Notes: generated by a model from the letters alone, not told the origin. 8,135 nucleotides of DNA from Acidimicrobiaceae bacterium (GCA_013044415.1 JABEUO010000197.1:1-8135); one strand, 5' to 3'; numbered from the stretch's first letter, positions 1-6,207 are shown. Program-made: numbers and translations.

Positions 1-170
1 GCTACCTTCTTACTGAGTTGAGCGTTCTCCTTGGTGAGGATGGCCAGCTGCGATCGAGCCGAGCTCAACTGACTTCTCTCCGAAAGCAGACCACGCGTCG
101 GGAAGATAGCGAACAGGTAGAGGGCGACCACGCCGAGAAGGATTCCCCAAAAGAGAAATCGCCTGGCCAT
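1..170 (-). CDS. FtsB/DivIC-like septum formation protein (N-terminal 56 codons, cut by the window edge)
   Basis: Small single-pass division protein of the FtsB/DivIC (septum formation initiator) family. In this family the membrane helix anchors the protein and the periplasmic coiled coil pairs with FtsL and FtsQ/DivIB at the division site. Reading the minus strand from the ATG at 170 gives a start MARRFLFWGILLGVVALYLF, with basic residues at 3-4 and a hydrophobic helix at about residues 5-24. A polar stretch rich in S, Q, L, E and K follows from about residue 30 (for example SQLAILTKENAQL), with heptad-like leucine spacing. The ATG immediately follows the enolase TAG with no gap, so the two genes are almost certainly cotranscribed and probably translationally coupled; only a weak AGG lies about 8 bases upstream. 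Enolase next to ftsB/divIC is common in Actinobacteria and also in E. coli. The C-terminal part lies beyond position 1. FtsB versus DivIC naming cannot be settled from this fragment. Confidence 0.85.
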   Translation of the reverse strand, partial: MARRFLFWGILLGVVALYLFAIFPTRGLLSERSQLSSARSQLAILTKENAQLSKKV

Positions 171-1442
171 CTAGAGCTGCCTAAATCCGGGGAACCTGGC
201 AGAGCCACCCAGGGTCGACTCTATCCTGAGGAGTTGGTTATACTTTGCGACCCTGTCGGATCGGGCGGGTGCCCCGGTCTTGATCTGCCCTGAATTAGTC
301 GCGACCGCAAGATCAGCGATGGTTGCGTCCTCGCTCTCTCCGCTTCGGTGGGAGATTACAGCCGAATAGCCGGCCCTCTGGGCCATCTCCACCGCCTCGA
401 GGGTCTCCGTTACGGTACCGATTTGGTTTAGCTTGATCAAGATTGCGTTCCCGACACCCTCCTGAATTCCCTTTTTCAACAGTTTGGTGTTGGTCACAAA
501 GATATCATCCCCGACCAGCTGGATCTTGTCTCCGAGGGCCGAGGAGAGCTCCGCCCAGCCCGACCAGTCGTCCTCGGCCATCCCGTCCTCGATCGAAATG
601 ATCGGATACTTCGAGCAGAGTTCCGTGTAGTACTCGACCATCTCAGAGGGGTTCAGTATCCTGCCTTCGCCCTCTAAGTGGTACGAACCGTTGTGGTAGA
701 ACTCGGTGGATGCAGGATCGAGGGCGATGGCCACGTCGCTCCCAGGCGTGCGCCCGGCCCTGGTTATCGCCTCAATGAGTATCTGTATCGCCTCTTCGTT
801 GCTCGACAGGTTGGGGGCGAAGCCCCCCTCATCCCCGACGGCACTCGAGAGCCCCTTCGACTTTAGAACCGCCTTCAAACTGTGGTAGATCTCGGCCCCC
901 ATCTGGAGGGCCTCCCTGAAAGAACGTGCGCCGATGGGGGCGATCATAAACTCCTGGAGGTCGATCGAGTTGTCTGCGTGTACCCCTCCGTTTATTACGT
1001 TCATCAGTGGAATAGGAAGAACAGAGGCGTTCGCACCCCCGAGGTAGCGATAGAGCGGCAGTCCGACGGATTCGGCCGATGCCTTTGCGACGGCGATAGA
1101 AGCACCCAATATTGCGTTAGCCCCAAGTCGCCCTTTGTTCTCCGTCCCGTCGAGCTGGCAGAGCATCCTGTCTATCAGCCGTTGATCCGAAGCTGACTCC
1201 CCAACGAGGAGGTCCGCTATCTCCGAGTTGACGTTGTCCACCGCTTGCTGGACGCCCTTGCCGCCGAAATTGGCGGCGTCGTTATCCCTCAGTTCGACGG
1301 CCTCTAAAACCCCAGTAGAAGCCCCCGATGGGACGATGGCCCTCCCAAAGGCCCCGTCATCGAGGACCACAGAAACCTCGACGGTCGGATTACCCCTCGA
1401 GTCAAGGACCCAGTTCCCTTCGATGGATTCGATGATTCCCAC
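171..1442 (-). CDS. eno: Enolase (phosphopyruvate hydratase)
   Basis: Cytoplasmic glycolytic enzyme that interconverts 2-phosphoglycerate and phosphoenolpyruvate, using Mg2+. The proposed start is the GTG at 1442, giving 423 residues, near the usual 425-430. It has a GGGAG ribosome site at 1449-1453, six bases upstream, and the protein then begins (M)GIIESIEGNWVLDSRGNPT, matching the family N-terminus. The open frame continues upstream to 1601, but those 53 residues resemble no enolase. Signatures in order: LDSRGNPTVEV (13-23), SGASTG (39-44), QEFMI (163-167, acid ligand region), GDEGGFAPN (203-211, catalytic Glu205), ALDPASTEF (Mg ligand Asp242), IEDGMAEDDW (Glu285), VGDDIFVTN (310-318), LIKLNQIGT (catalytic Lys337), SHRSGESED (364-372) and IKTGAPARSDRVAKYNQLLRIE near the end (Lys388). 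All expected catalytic and metal-binding positions appear intact. A promoter candidate lies upstream at 1522-1550, and ftsB/divIC follows directly. Confidence 0.98.
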   Translation of the reverse strand: MGIIESIEGNWVLDSRGNPTVEVSVVLDDGAFGRAIVPSGASTGVLEAVELRDNDAANFGGKGVQQAVDNVNSEIADLLVGESASDQRLIDRMLCQLDGTENKGRLGANAILGASIAVAKASAESVGLPLYRYLGGANASVLPIPLMNVINGGVHADNSIDLQEFMIAPIGARSFREALQMGAEIYHSLKAVLKSKGLSSAVGDEGGFAPNLSSNEEAIQILIEAITRAGRTPGSDVAIALDPASTEFYHNGSYHLEGEGRILNPSEMVEYYTELCSKYPIISIEDGMAEDDWSGWAELSSALGDKIQLVGDDIFVTNTKLLKKGIQEGVGNAILIKLNQIGTVTETLEAVEMAQRAGYSAVISHRSGESEDATIADLAVATNSGQIKTGAPARSDRVAKYNQLLRIESTLGGSARFPGFRQL

Positions 1443-1448
1443 AGAATG

Positions 1449-1453
1449 CTCCC
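1449..1453 (-). promoter_or_regulatory. Ribosome binding site deciding the enolase GTG start
   Basis: Minus-strand GGGAG sits six bases before the GTG at 1442. No comparable site was seen serving the in-frame upstream ATG at 1601. Together with the conserved enolase N-terminus beginning right after the GTG, this supports the shorter protein. Confidence 0.75.
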
Positions 1454-1521
1454 AGCTACTAGCGACTGCCTCAATGAACGAGGCGGGTCTCTTATAAAAG
1501 TTTCGGGTCCTAGATCCGACA

Positions 1522-1550
1522 TTATTATTTATAACTGGAGATAATAACAA
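1522..1550 (-). promoter_or_regulatory. Candidate sigma-70-type promoter for eno-ftsB
   Basis: On the minus strand a TTGTTA (1545-1550) is followed after exactly 17 bases by TAATAA (1522-1527), resembling -35 and -10 hexamers. The block from about 1521 to 1552 is strikingly AT-rich against its surroundings. Transcription would begin near 1514 and leave a leader of roughly 70 bases before the GTG of enolase. A second TATAAG-like box at 1491-1496 lacks a good -35. This is a visual match only. Confidence 0.45.
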
Positions 1551-1614
1551 CAAAGATGCAATTCTGTCGATCTCACCGACAAATGACCGCCTTAAAGTCA
1601 CCTTTTAATCTCAA

Positions 1615-1645
1615 GCATCAAGATCATGCATCAATCTCTGATGCA
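1615..1645. repeat. Operator-like direct and inverted repeats upstream of the eno promoter
   Basis: On the plus strand GCATCAA occurs at 1615-1621 and again at 1628-1634, 13 bases apart. The second copy also begins an inverted repeat, TGCATC - 7 bases - GATGCA, at 1627-1645. The cluster lies about 65-95 bases upstream of the candidate -35 of eno, in the gap after mazG, where an activator or repressor could bind. The motif is not one I can assign to a known regulator, and chance is possible for 6-7 bp arms. Confidence 0.3.
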
Positions 1646-1724
1646 CCACCGAAGCACCAAAAGGGATGGCGCTTAGCAGAGTCGATACTGCGCTCGAGGC
1701 CCGCTAGGGAAGCTAAGGGGCCAC

Positions 1725-3131
1725 CTAAAGATGATTGCTGGCTGCTTCGTCGCTCGCAGCCTTTTCCATCTCTTGGATCGATGTCACCAGGGTGTCCACC
1801 CTCTTTCGCAGTATCGCTTCGGGGTCAGTGTTGGTGGAGATCAAAAGGGCGGTTGTCAAAAATAGCACCTCTGCGGCGCCTTTTGCCCTTGAACCTTCGT
1901 CCGTGGCGATCATGGCTAGGGCTTGTTGGATGGAATCTAATAACGCTTGGTCGTCGGGCAGCGAACTCCCGAGCTGCGAGGCCTTTTTGATCACCTTCTG
2001 GCAGTAAGCGAGTGCCGGCAGTGCACGAGGGATACCCTCTAGCACCGAGGACCTTCCCTTCTCCTTCATCTTGATCTTCTCCCAGTTGCTCACGACCTCC
2101 TCTGCCCTAGATACCTCCAGGGTCCCAAAGACGTGCGGGTGCCTCACGATGAGCTTCTGCTTTACCACGTCACCCAGGTCGCCCAGAGAGAAAAATCCCT
2201 CCTCCCTGGCGAGGTTGGAGTGGAAGAGTACCTGAATTAGAAGGTCCCCTAACTCCTCTTCGAAATGGGCCATCGCTTCGGCTTGTGACACGTCGGAGTC
2301 CGAAAGCGCATCCAAGGCCTCTAGGGCCTCATATGACTCCTCGAGAAGGTGCCTAGAGAGGCTCTCGTGGGTCTGCTCCCGGTCCCAAGGGCACTTGCTT
2401 CGAAGCGTCTTGATCACCTCCCAGAGTTCCCCTATCGACTCCTGATCGGTCTTGATCCCAGACAAATAGAGGGAGGTCAGATGGTCGGCTTTGGGTAGGG
2501 AGGGATCGAAGGTCGAAAGGTCCACCTCCCTGACTAGCTCGTCTGGCAATCCCAGGTGGTAGAGGTAGACCACCTTGGAGTCGGGGCAGTTTTCGTCTAG
2601 AAGCGATACCAGATCCCTAAAGATCTCCTCAGAATAGACCTGGCCGACGAGGGTCCGGTCGGCCAGTAGATTTGGCGCAGACAAGAGGTCTAGGGCGTCG
2701 ACGAGCCTGAAACCATCGATCGGATCGATCCCAAGCGCCCCAAAAGCGAGGTCCAAGAAGGAAATCGCCGGGAGGACCTCTAGCGTGATCCCCGACTGGC
2801 CCCTCAGTCCCTTGACACTCGACTCGGCCACCGACGCTGAGCCGGGGACGACGTAGCATAGGTAGCCATCGTCAATCCGAGACGCCATCGACACGAGTTG
2901 GTCTACCATTTCAGCGTAGAGCTCATCGAATCCGAGGGCCTTTTGGTAGAGGGGATCAAAGCTCAAGGTATCGATCCCTGCCCCTTTCACCTCGAGGCTC
3001 AGCTGCTGTGCTCCGGGGTGAACCAGGGTCCTAAAGACGACCTTTTTAGCCATAAAGATGGCTTTTAGGCTCCCCTCCGAGATCATATCCCTACCAGCGG
3101 GCCCCATCCCGACAACTTTGATCGCAACCAA
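1725..3131 (-). CDS. mazG: Tetrapyrrole methylase-like / MazG nucleotide pyrophosphohydrolase fusion (YabN type)
   Basis: MazG proteins hydrolyse nucleoside triphosphates to monophosphates and pyrophosphate, thought to clean the nucleotide pool. This 468-residue protein has two parts. Residues 1-230 resemble the tetrapyrrole methylase fold: glycine-rich VVGMGPAGRD (6-15), YVVPGSASVAESS (103-115) and LPAISFLDLAFGALGIDP (120-137), as in B. subtilis YabN. Residues 238-390 are a MazG domain: KCPWDREQTHESL (246-258), EESYEALEA (264-272), the metal-binding EEELGD (291-296), VRHPHVFG (329-336) and NWEKIKMKEK (349-358). A second MazG-like repeat at about 396-456 lacks the EExxD acidic motif (it reads AKGAAEVLF), so it is probably not catalytic. 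The start chosen is TTG at 3131, seven bases after GGGAGG; an in-frame TTG at 3146 precedes that site and would add five residues. Cytoplasmic. What the methylase-like half does is unknown even for well-studied homologues. Confidence 0.93.
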   Translation of the reverse strand: MVAIKVVGMGPAGRDMISEGSLKAIFMAKKVVFRTLVHPGAQQLSLEVKGAGIDTLSFDPLYQKALGFDELYAEMVDQLVSMASRIDDGYLCYVVPGSASVAESSVKGLRGQSGITLEVLPAISFLDLAFGALGIDPIDGFRLVDALDLLSAPNLLADRTLVGQVYSEEIFRDLVSLLDENCPDSKVVYLYHLGLPDELVREVDLSTFDPSLPKADHLTSLYLSGIKTDQESIGELWEVIKTLRSKCPWDREQTHESLSRHLLEESYEALEALDALSDSDVSQAEAMAHFEEELGDLLIQVLFHSNLAREEGFFSLGDLGDVVKQKLIVRHPHVFGTLEVSRAEEVVSNWEKIKMKEKGRSSVLEGIPRALPALAYCQKVIKKASQLGSSLPDDQALLDSIQQALAMIATDEGSRAKGAAEVLFLTTALLISTNTDPEAILRKRVDTLVTSIQEMEKAASDEAASNHL

Positions 3132-3138
3132 GGCTCCG

Positions 3139-3144
3139 CCTCCC
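3139..3144 (-). promoter_or_regulatory. Strong ribosome binding site for mazG
   Basis: Minus-strand GGGAGG lies seven bases before the TTG at 3131. The longer open frame would begin at the TTG at 3146, whose own codons would contain this site, so the TTG at 3131 is the better start. It also yields an N-terminus (MVAIKVVGMGPAG) typical of the methylase fold. Confidence 0.8.
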
Positions 3145-3230
3145 AATAGTCAACCGTCGCTTTAGCACTGCATCGAATCTACCAGGAGGCTCCTCCTCCG
3201 ATCCGTCCCGAACCCAGGTGGTAGCCGAGG

Positions 3231-4730
3231 TCAATCGAAGGCGATCTCCACCCGCTCGACACTACCGTTCGTCCCATGGGCATCCTTTGTCTGGCTATGG
3301 GACGGAAGGAGCGATGTCGCTGCGGTGCCGGCCAGTGCGACTAGTGCCGATATCCGAAGCGCAACTGCGTAGCCGTGGGTCAGCGCCTGCGAGGCAACCT
3401 GCCCCCCGGCGTGGTGATGGAGGAGGTATGAAGTAGTGACGCTGGTAGCCAAGGTGGCTAGCGCCGCCAAACCGATCGCACCGCCCACCTGTCGTGAGGT
3501 GTTCAGTAGACCAGAGGCCAAGCCGGCGTCTTGGGGCCTAACCCCCGACGTGGCGGCGAATGCCAACGGGGTAAAGGAAAGACCGGCACCCAGGGTGATC
3601 AGTATCGAGGGCACGAGGATACTCGTTAGATAGGGCGAGTTGATACTTATCATCCCCATCAGACCTAGACCGAGCGCCGATATGGCCGTACCGGCAACGA
3701 GCAGCTTCTTAGCCCCTATCCTCCCGAGCATCCTAGAGGAGAACTGCGCCCCTACGATAATCGCAATCGTCTGGGGGAGAAATACCAGTCCAGTTTTGAT
3801 CGGCGAATAGCCCCTAACCTCCTGGAAGTAGAGGGAGAGGAAGAACCAAGAGGCAAAGATAGAGCCACCGACCGCCATCATCACTACGTTGGCACCCATC
3901 ACCGGTCGAATCTTGAACATCGACATCGGCATGAGGGGTGATTCGGCGTATCTCATCTCATGGATAACGAACCAGACGAGGCCGATAACTGCGAAGGCGA
4001 AACTCAAAATGGTGCTCATCGACCCCCAGCCGTAGGTGGAGGAGTTGACTAAGCCATAGACGAGGCTGGCCAGGCCGAAGGTGACCAAAAATGATCCGGG
4101 GAGGTCCAATTTAACCTTGGAATCCTCTCGCCTTCTCTCGCTAATTACTACCATCGCAGCGACAAATGCGATCGCCCCGACTGGGACGTTTATGAAAAGG
4201 ATCCATCTCCACGAGACGAGCTGCGTAAGGACCCCGCCGAGTAGGGCTCCCACCGCACCACCGGCTCCAGCTACTGCGCTCCACATACCTAGCGCCTTAG
4301 ATCGCGCCTTGGGGTCGGTAAATGTGGTAGTTATTATCGTCAAGGTCGCCGGCGATAGGATAGCCCCGCCGAGACCCTGGACCGCCCTCGAAATCACGAG
4401 CATCTCTTGGGAGTTCGAAAAGCCACCGACGAGGCTCGATACCGTAAAGAGGGCCATTCCGAAGAGATAAACCCGCTTCCTCCCGTATAGGTCGGCCGCC
4501 CGACCGCCGAGGAGCAGGAAGCCTGCAAAGGTCAACGTATAGGCGTTCAGAATCCACTGAAGTCCGGTCTGGGAGAATCCCAGGGATGTCTTAATGGCCG
4601 GAAGGGCGACATTGACCACCGATACGTCGAGGACGACCATGAACTGGGCTACGCAAACCACCGCCAGAATCAACCAGTCGGGGGAACCCTTAGCGCCTCT
4701 TTGGGCTTTACTCGAAAGGTTCAGGGACAA
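3231..4730 (-). CDS. MFS transporter, DHA2 (EmrB/QacA-type, 14-helix) drug/proton antiporter family
   Basis: Inner-membrane major facilitator protein of the DHA2 type, which typically exports drugs or other amphipathic compounds using the proton gradient; the substrate cannot be read from sequence. With the TTG at 4730 as start it has 499 residues, the usual size for 14-helix members. Visible motifs: LDVSVVNVALPAI (34-46, motif D1), GGRAADLYGRKR (75-86, motif A between helices 2 and 3), SRAVQGLGGA (114-123, motif B with its Arg115), AGAGGAVGALLGG (154-166, motif C of antiporters) and SWRWILFINVPVG (173-185, characteristic of DHA2). A histidine-containing loop (LLHHHAGG) precedes the last helix. 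Start choice: GGAGG at 4736-4740 is five bases from the TTG at 4730; an in-frame TTG at 4742 overlaps that site and one at 4733 is too close. It is flanked by a 400-bp upstream control region and about 100 bp downstream. It interrupts an otherwise housekeeping cluster, suggesting later acquisition. Confidence 0.93.
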   Translation of the reverse strand: MSLNLSSKAQRGAKGSPDWLILAVVCVAQFMVVLDVSVVNVALPAIKTSLGFSQTGLQWILNAYTLTFAGFLLLGGRAADLYGRKRVYLFGMALFTVSSLVGGFSNSQEMLVISRAVQGLGGAILSPATLTIITTTFTDPKARSKALGMWSAVAGAGGAVGALLGGVLTQLVSWRWILFINVPVGAIAFVAAMVVISERRREDSKVKLDLPGSFLVTFGLASLVYGLVNSSTYGWGSMSTILSFAFAVIGLVWFVIHEMRYAESPLMPMSMFKIRPVMGANVVMMAVGGSIFASWFFLSLYFQEVRGYSPIKTGLVFLPQTIAIIVGAQFSSRMLGRIGAKKLLVAGTAISALGLGLMGMISINSPYLTSILVPSILITLGAGLSFTPLAFAATSGVRPQDAGLASGLLNTSRQVGGAIGLAALATLATSVTTSYLLHHHAGGQVASQALTHGYAVALRISALVALAGTAATSLLPSHSQTKDAHGTNGSVERVEIAFD

Positions 4731-4747
4731 CAATTCCTCCAAAACTT

Positions 4748-4806
4748 GACTCTAAAAATTCAAACTCACTAAAAAACTCAGAGCTCACTAAAAAGCTCAC
4801 TAAAAA
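4748..4806 (-). repeat. Repeated TTTTTAGTGAG motif in the MFS leader/promoter region
   Basis: On the minus strand the 11-mer TTTTTAGTGAG is present exactly three times, at 4796-4806, 4784-4794 and 4765-4775. A fourth diverged copy (TTTTTAGAGTC, 8 of 11 identical) lies at 4748-4758. Start-to-start spacings are 12, 19 and 17 bases. The array ends about 18 bases before the MFS start at 4730, just ahead of its GGAGG site. It could be a set of regulator sites, an mRNA leader element or simply a decayed tandem duplication. Confidence 0.7.
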
Positions 4807-4908
4807 ACTGAAACACTCCAAAGCCCCGCCCTTGGGTGAAAGCCCGATCCCCAAAGGTGCGCGCAACAACAGGCGGGTTATTGATTACTGCGCAAACCAG
4901 ATCGGCAC

Positions 4909-4927
4909 ACCAAAAAAGCGCTTTGGT
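4909..4927. promoter_or_regulatory. Perfect 6-bp inverted repeat, operator-like
   Basis: ACCAAA and TTTGGT are separated by seven bases, with an overlapping 10-bp palindrome AAAGCGCTTT at 4915-4924. It lies about 180 bases upstream of the MFS start. It could bind a dimeric regulator of the transporter, such as a TetR or MarR type, which commonly control such pumps; no regulator gene is present in the window. Confidence 0.25.
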
Positions 4928-5107
4928 AGTTGAACTAACATCAAAATATCGGCCAATCTTCCTGAAATTGGATAAATTCAGCAAGTGCTTTTATGACCTA
5001 CGCCTATCCACTTGAGGCTCCTTGAGCCCTAGTCGAGATCATTCTTCAAAGGATTTGGTACCTCGACCGAGCGATACTCTGGCAACCCATAAAAATAGCA
5101 ACTTTTA

Positions 5108-5155
5108 AAGAGGCGCCTTAGGACTGTGGGGCCTTAAAACTATGGCGCCTTAAAA
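5108..5155 (-). repeat. Three imperfect 16-bp tandem units spanning the lipoprotein stop codon
   Basis: Minus-strand units are TTTTAAGGCGCCATAG (5140-5155), TTTTAAGGCCCCACAG (5124-5139, 14 of 16 identical to the first) and TCCTAAGGCGCCTCTT (5108-5123, sharing the CTAAGGCGCC-like core). The TAG closing the first unit is the stop codon of the lipoprotein gene. AGGCGCC at 5144-5150 can also pair with GGCGCCT at 5111-5117, followed by CTTTAAAAG, so the repeat might double as a weak transcription stop. Confidence 0.75.
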
Positions 5156-6165
5156 AAGGTCAGGGCACTAGCCGACGGTGCTGCTGGCGGCACGATCCAG
5201 AGCTGACACGAAACCAGCTTTAGTGAGCCGTAGGACGGGTTTACCTCGATGTTTGCGGACTTGAGGGCGGTTGATATCGCCGCAGCCAATACCGTGTTCC
5301 CCTGGCTACCCAGCTGGGCATTGACTAGTTCCGGAATCGCCTGACCGAAGGAGGGGACATTCCTCGAGGTAACCTCTACGATCGCCCAACCATTGGCACC
5401 TTTGAACGGAGCGGAGAGCACGCCGATCGGCAGGTTCACAATCGCTTTTTCGTATGGCTGTCCCAGGACCCTCGAATAGTCCGAGAGCAGCCCGCACCCA
5501 ACCGCTCCGCCGTTGGCGGCCGAATTGGGATCCTTCGACTCAGACTTTGCCACCGAGGCGAAGCTTACTCCGGCATTGATCTGTGCCGCAGCGGCCTCAG
5601 CTAGCGCCTGCGATCCGACCAAGATCTGCGACGAACAGATCTGGGCGAACTGCTGGGGGTTACCATTGTAGATCGCCCGCAAAGTCGTGGCCGAGATGCT
5701 CTTATGTTCGAGGGCGGCCTCTAGGAGCTGTATGTCTGCGGTGTCTTTTATCGCTTGCAGCTGGTAGGCCTTTGGGAATTTGCTAAATACCGCCGCCCCG
5801 CCGAAACTAGCTTGCGCCTCGGGGAGTGCTACGGCCAGGTCGCTACGCAGTGGTGGGTGGCTTATTTTGCTAAGAAGCTGGCTAGCTAGCACCAAAGAGA
5901 CCCGCCGATTCAGCACCTTGGCGGTAAATGCGGAGTTGAAGGTACCGGGTCCCTGTCCAAAGACCTTGCTCCCAGTACTACTCTGCTCGATGTTCGTCAC
6001 GAAGGTCTTGTTCGCAGCCATCTGCTCTAGTTCGTTGTTGAGAGCCGAAACCGAGATCACGTCGCCGTTGACTTTGGCCGCATATGGGGTGATACTGCAG
6101 GCTGAGGCGATCGCCCCGAGTCCGACACACATAGCCAAAGTTCCGACGGCCCTTTTAAACCTCAT
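5140..6165 (-). CDS. SurA/PrsA-like lipoprotein with a parvulin (PpiC-type) domain
   Basis: Predicted exported foldase or chaperone anchored to the outer face of the membrane. Start chosen is the ATG at 6165 (341 residues), seven bases after GAGAGG; the in-frame ATG at 6180 has no ribosome site. The N-terminus is a lipoprotein signal: basic RFKR, a hydrophobic core, then IASAC with the lipid-modified Cys23. Residues 30-150 resemble a SurA-type N-terminal helical chaperone domain (AAKVNGDVISVSALNNELEQ). Residues about 172-268 are a parvulin fold: SQILVGSQ, INAGVSFASVAKSESKDPNSAANGG (glycines 219-220), LPIGVLSAPFKGANGWAIVEV. The usual histidines of RHILV and of the GYHII strand are replaced (SQILV, GWAIV), so isomerase activity is doubtful. 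Cysteines 177, 224 and 320 remain. The tail VNPSYGSL...VPPAAP is typical of actinobacterial homologues. It lies directly after mfd, as in related actinobacterial clusters. The chaperone role is inferred. Confidence 0.88.
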   Translation of the reverse strand: MRFKRAVGTLAMCVGLGAIASACSITPYAAKVNGDVISVSALNNELEQMAANKTFVTNIEQSSTGSKVFGQGPGTFNSAFTAKVLNRRVSLVLASQLLSKISHPPLRSDLAVALPEAQASFGGAAVFSKFPKAYQLQAIKDTADIQLLEAALEHKSISATTLRAIYNGNPQQFAQICSSQILVGSQALAEAAAAQINAGVSFASVAKSESKDPNSAANGGAVGCGLLSDYSRVLGQPYEKAIVNLPIGVLSAPFKGANGWAIVEVTSRNVPSFGQAIPELVNAQLGSQGNTVLAAAISTALKSANIEVNPSYGSLKLVSCQLWIVPPAAPSASALTFFKAP

Positions 6166-6172
6166 AGTTAAA

Positions 6173-6178
6173 CCTCTC
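6173..6178 (-). promoter_or_regulatory. Ribosome binding site deciding the lipoprotein start
   Basis: Minus-strand GAGAGG lies seven bases before the ATG at 6165. It falls inside the first codons of the alternative longer frame (ATG at 6180), so the shorter protein, which begins directly with the basic signal-peptide residues, is preferred. Confidence 0.7.
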
Positions 6179-6207
6179 ATTTGTCGTCGTTCCGACCAAG
6201 CTAGAAA

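Larger units (their letters stand above)
4731..5139. other. Long intergenic region between the lipoprotein and MFS genes
   Basis: About 400 bases without a convincing gene, visibly richer in A and T than the flanking coding regions. It contains the downstream units of a 16-bp repeat (5108-5139), a short inverted repeat GGCTC-CTT-GAGCC (about 5016-5028), a perfect inverted repeat ACCAAA - 7 bases - TTTGGT (4909-4927) and the TTTTTAGTGAG cluster (4748-4806). A minus-strand frame from a TTG at 4984 to 4778 exists, but it has no ribosome site and no recognisable protein features. The promoter of the MFS gene is expected here, but I could not pick hexamers with good spacing. Confidence 0.6.

Noticed and set aside
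1690..1722. GGCCC...GGGCC arms just after the mazG stop as a terminator
   Set aside because: Five-pair stem with a loop of about 15 bases and no T-run on either strand.
1556..1990. Plus-strand 144-codon frame over the end of mazG and the eno gap
   Set aside because: Antisense shadow of mazG; the composition (runs of R, P, L, W) is typical of a reverse-frame artefact, and there is no ribosome site or family resemblance.
3184..3199. GGAGG/CCTCC inverted repeat between the MFS gene and mazG as a terminator
   Set aside because: Only five pairs with alternative registers and no T-run afterwards; better explained by low-complexity GGA repeats.
3145..3230. Promoter for mazG (a TTGACT occurs just before the ribosome site)
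   Set aside because: The TTGACT is too close to the start codon to serve as a -35, and no suitable -10 follows; other hexamers have poor spacing.
4778..4984. Minus-strand 68-codon frame in the long gap, ending in FFSELFSEL
   Set aside because: TTG start without a ribosome site, no recognisable domain, and its end is just translation of the TTTTTAGTGAG repeats. More likely intergenic.
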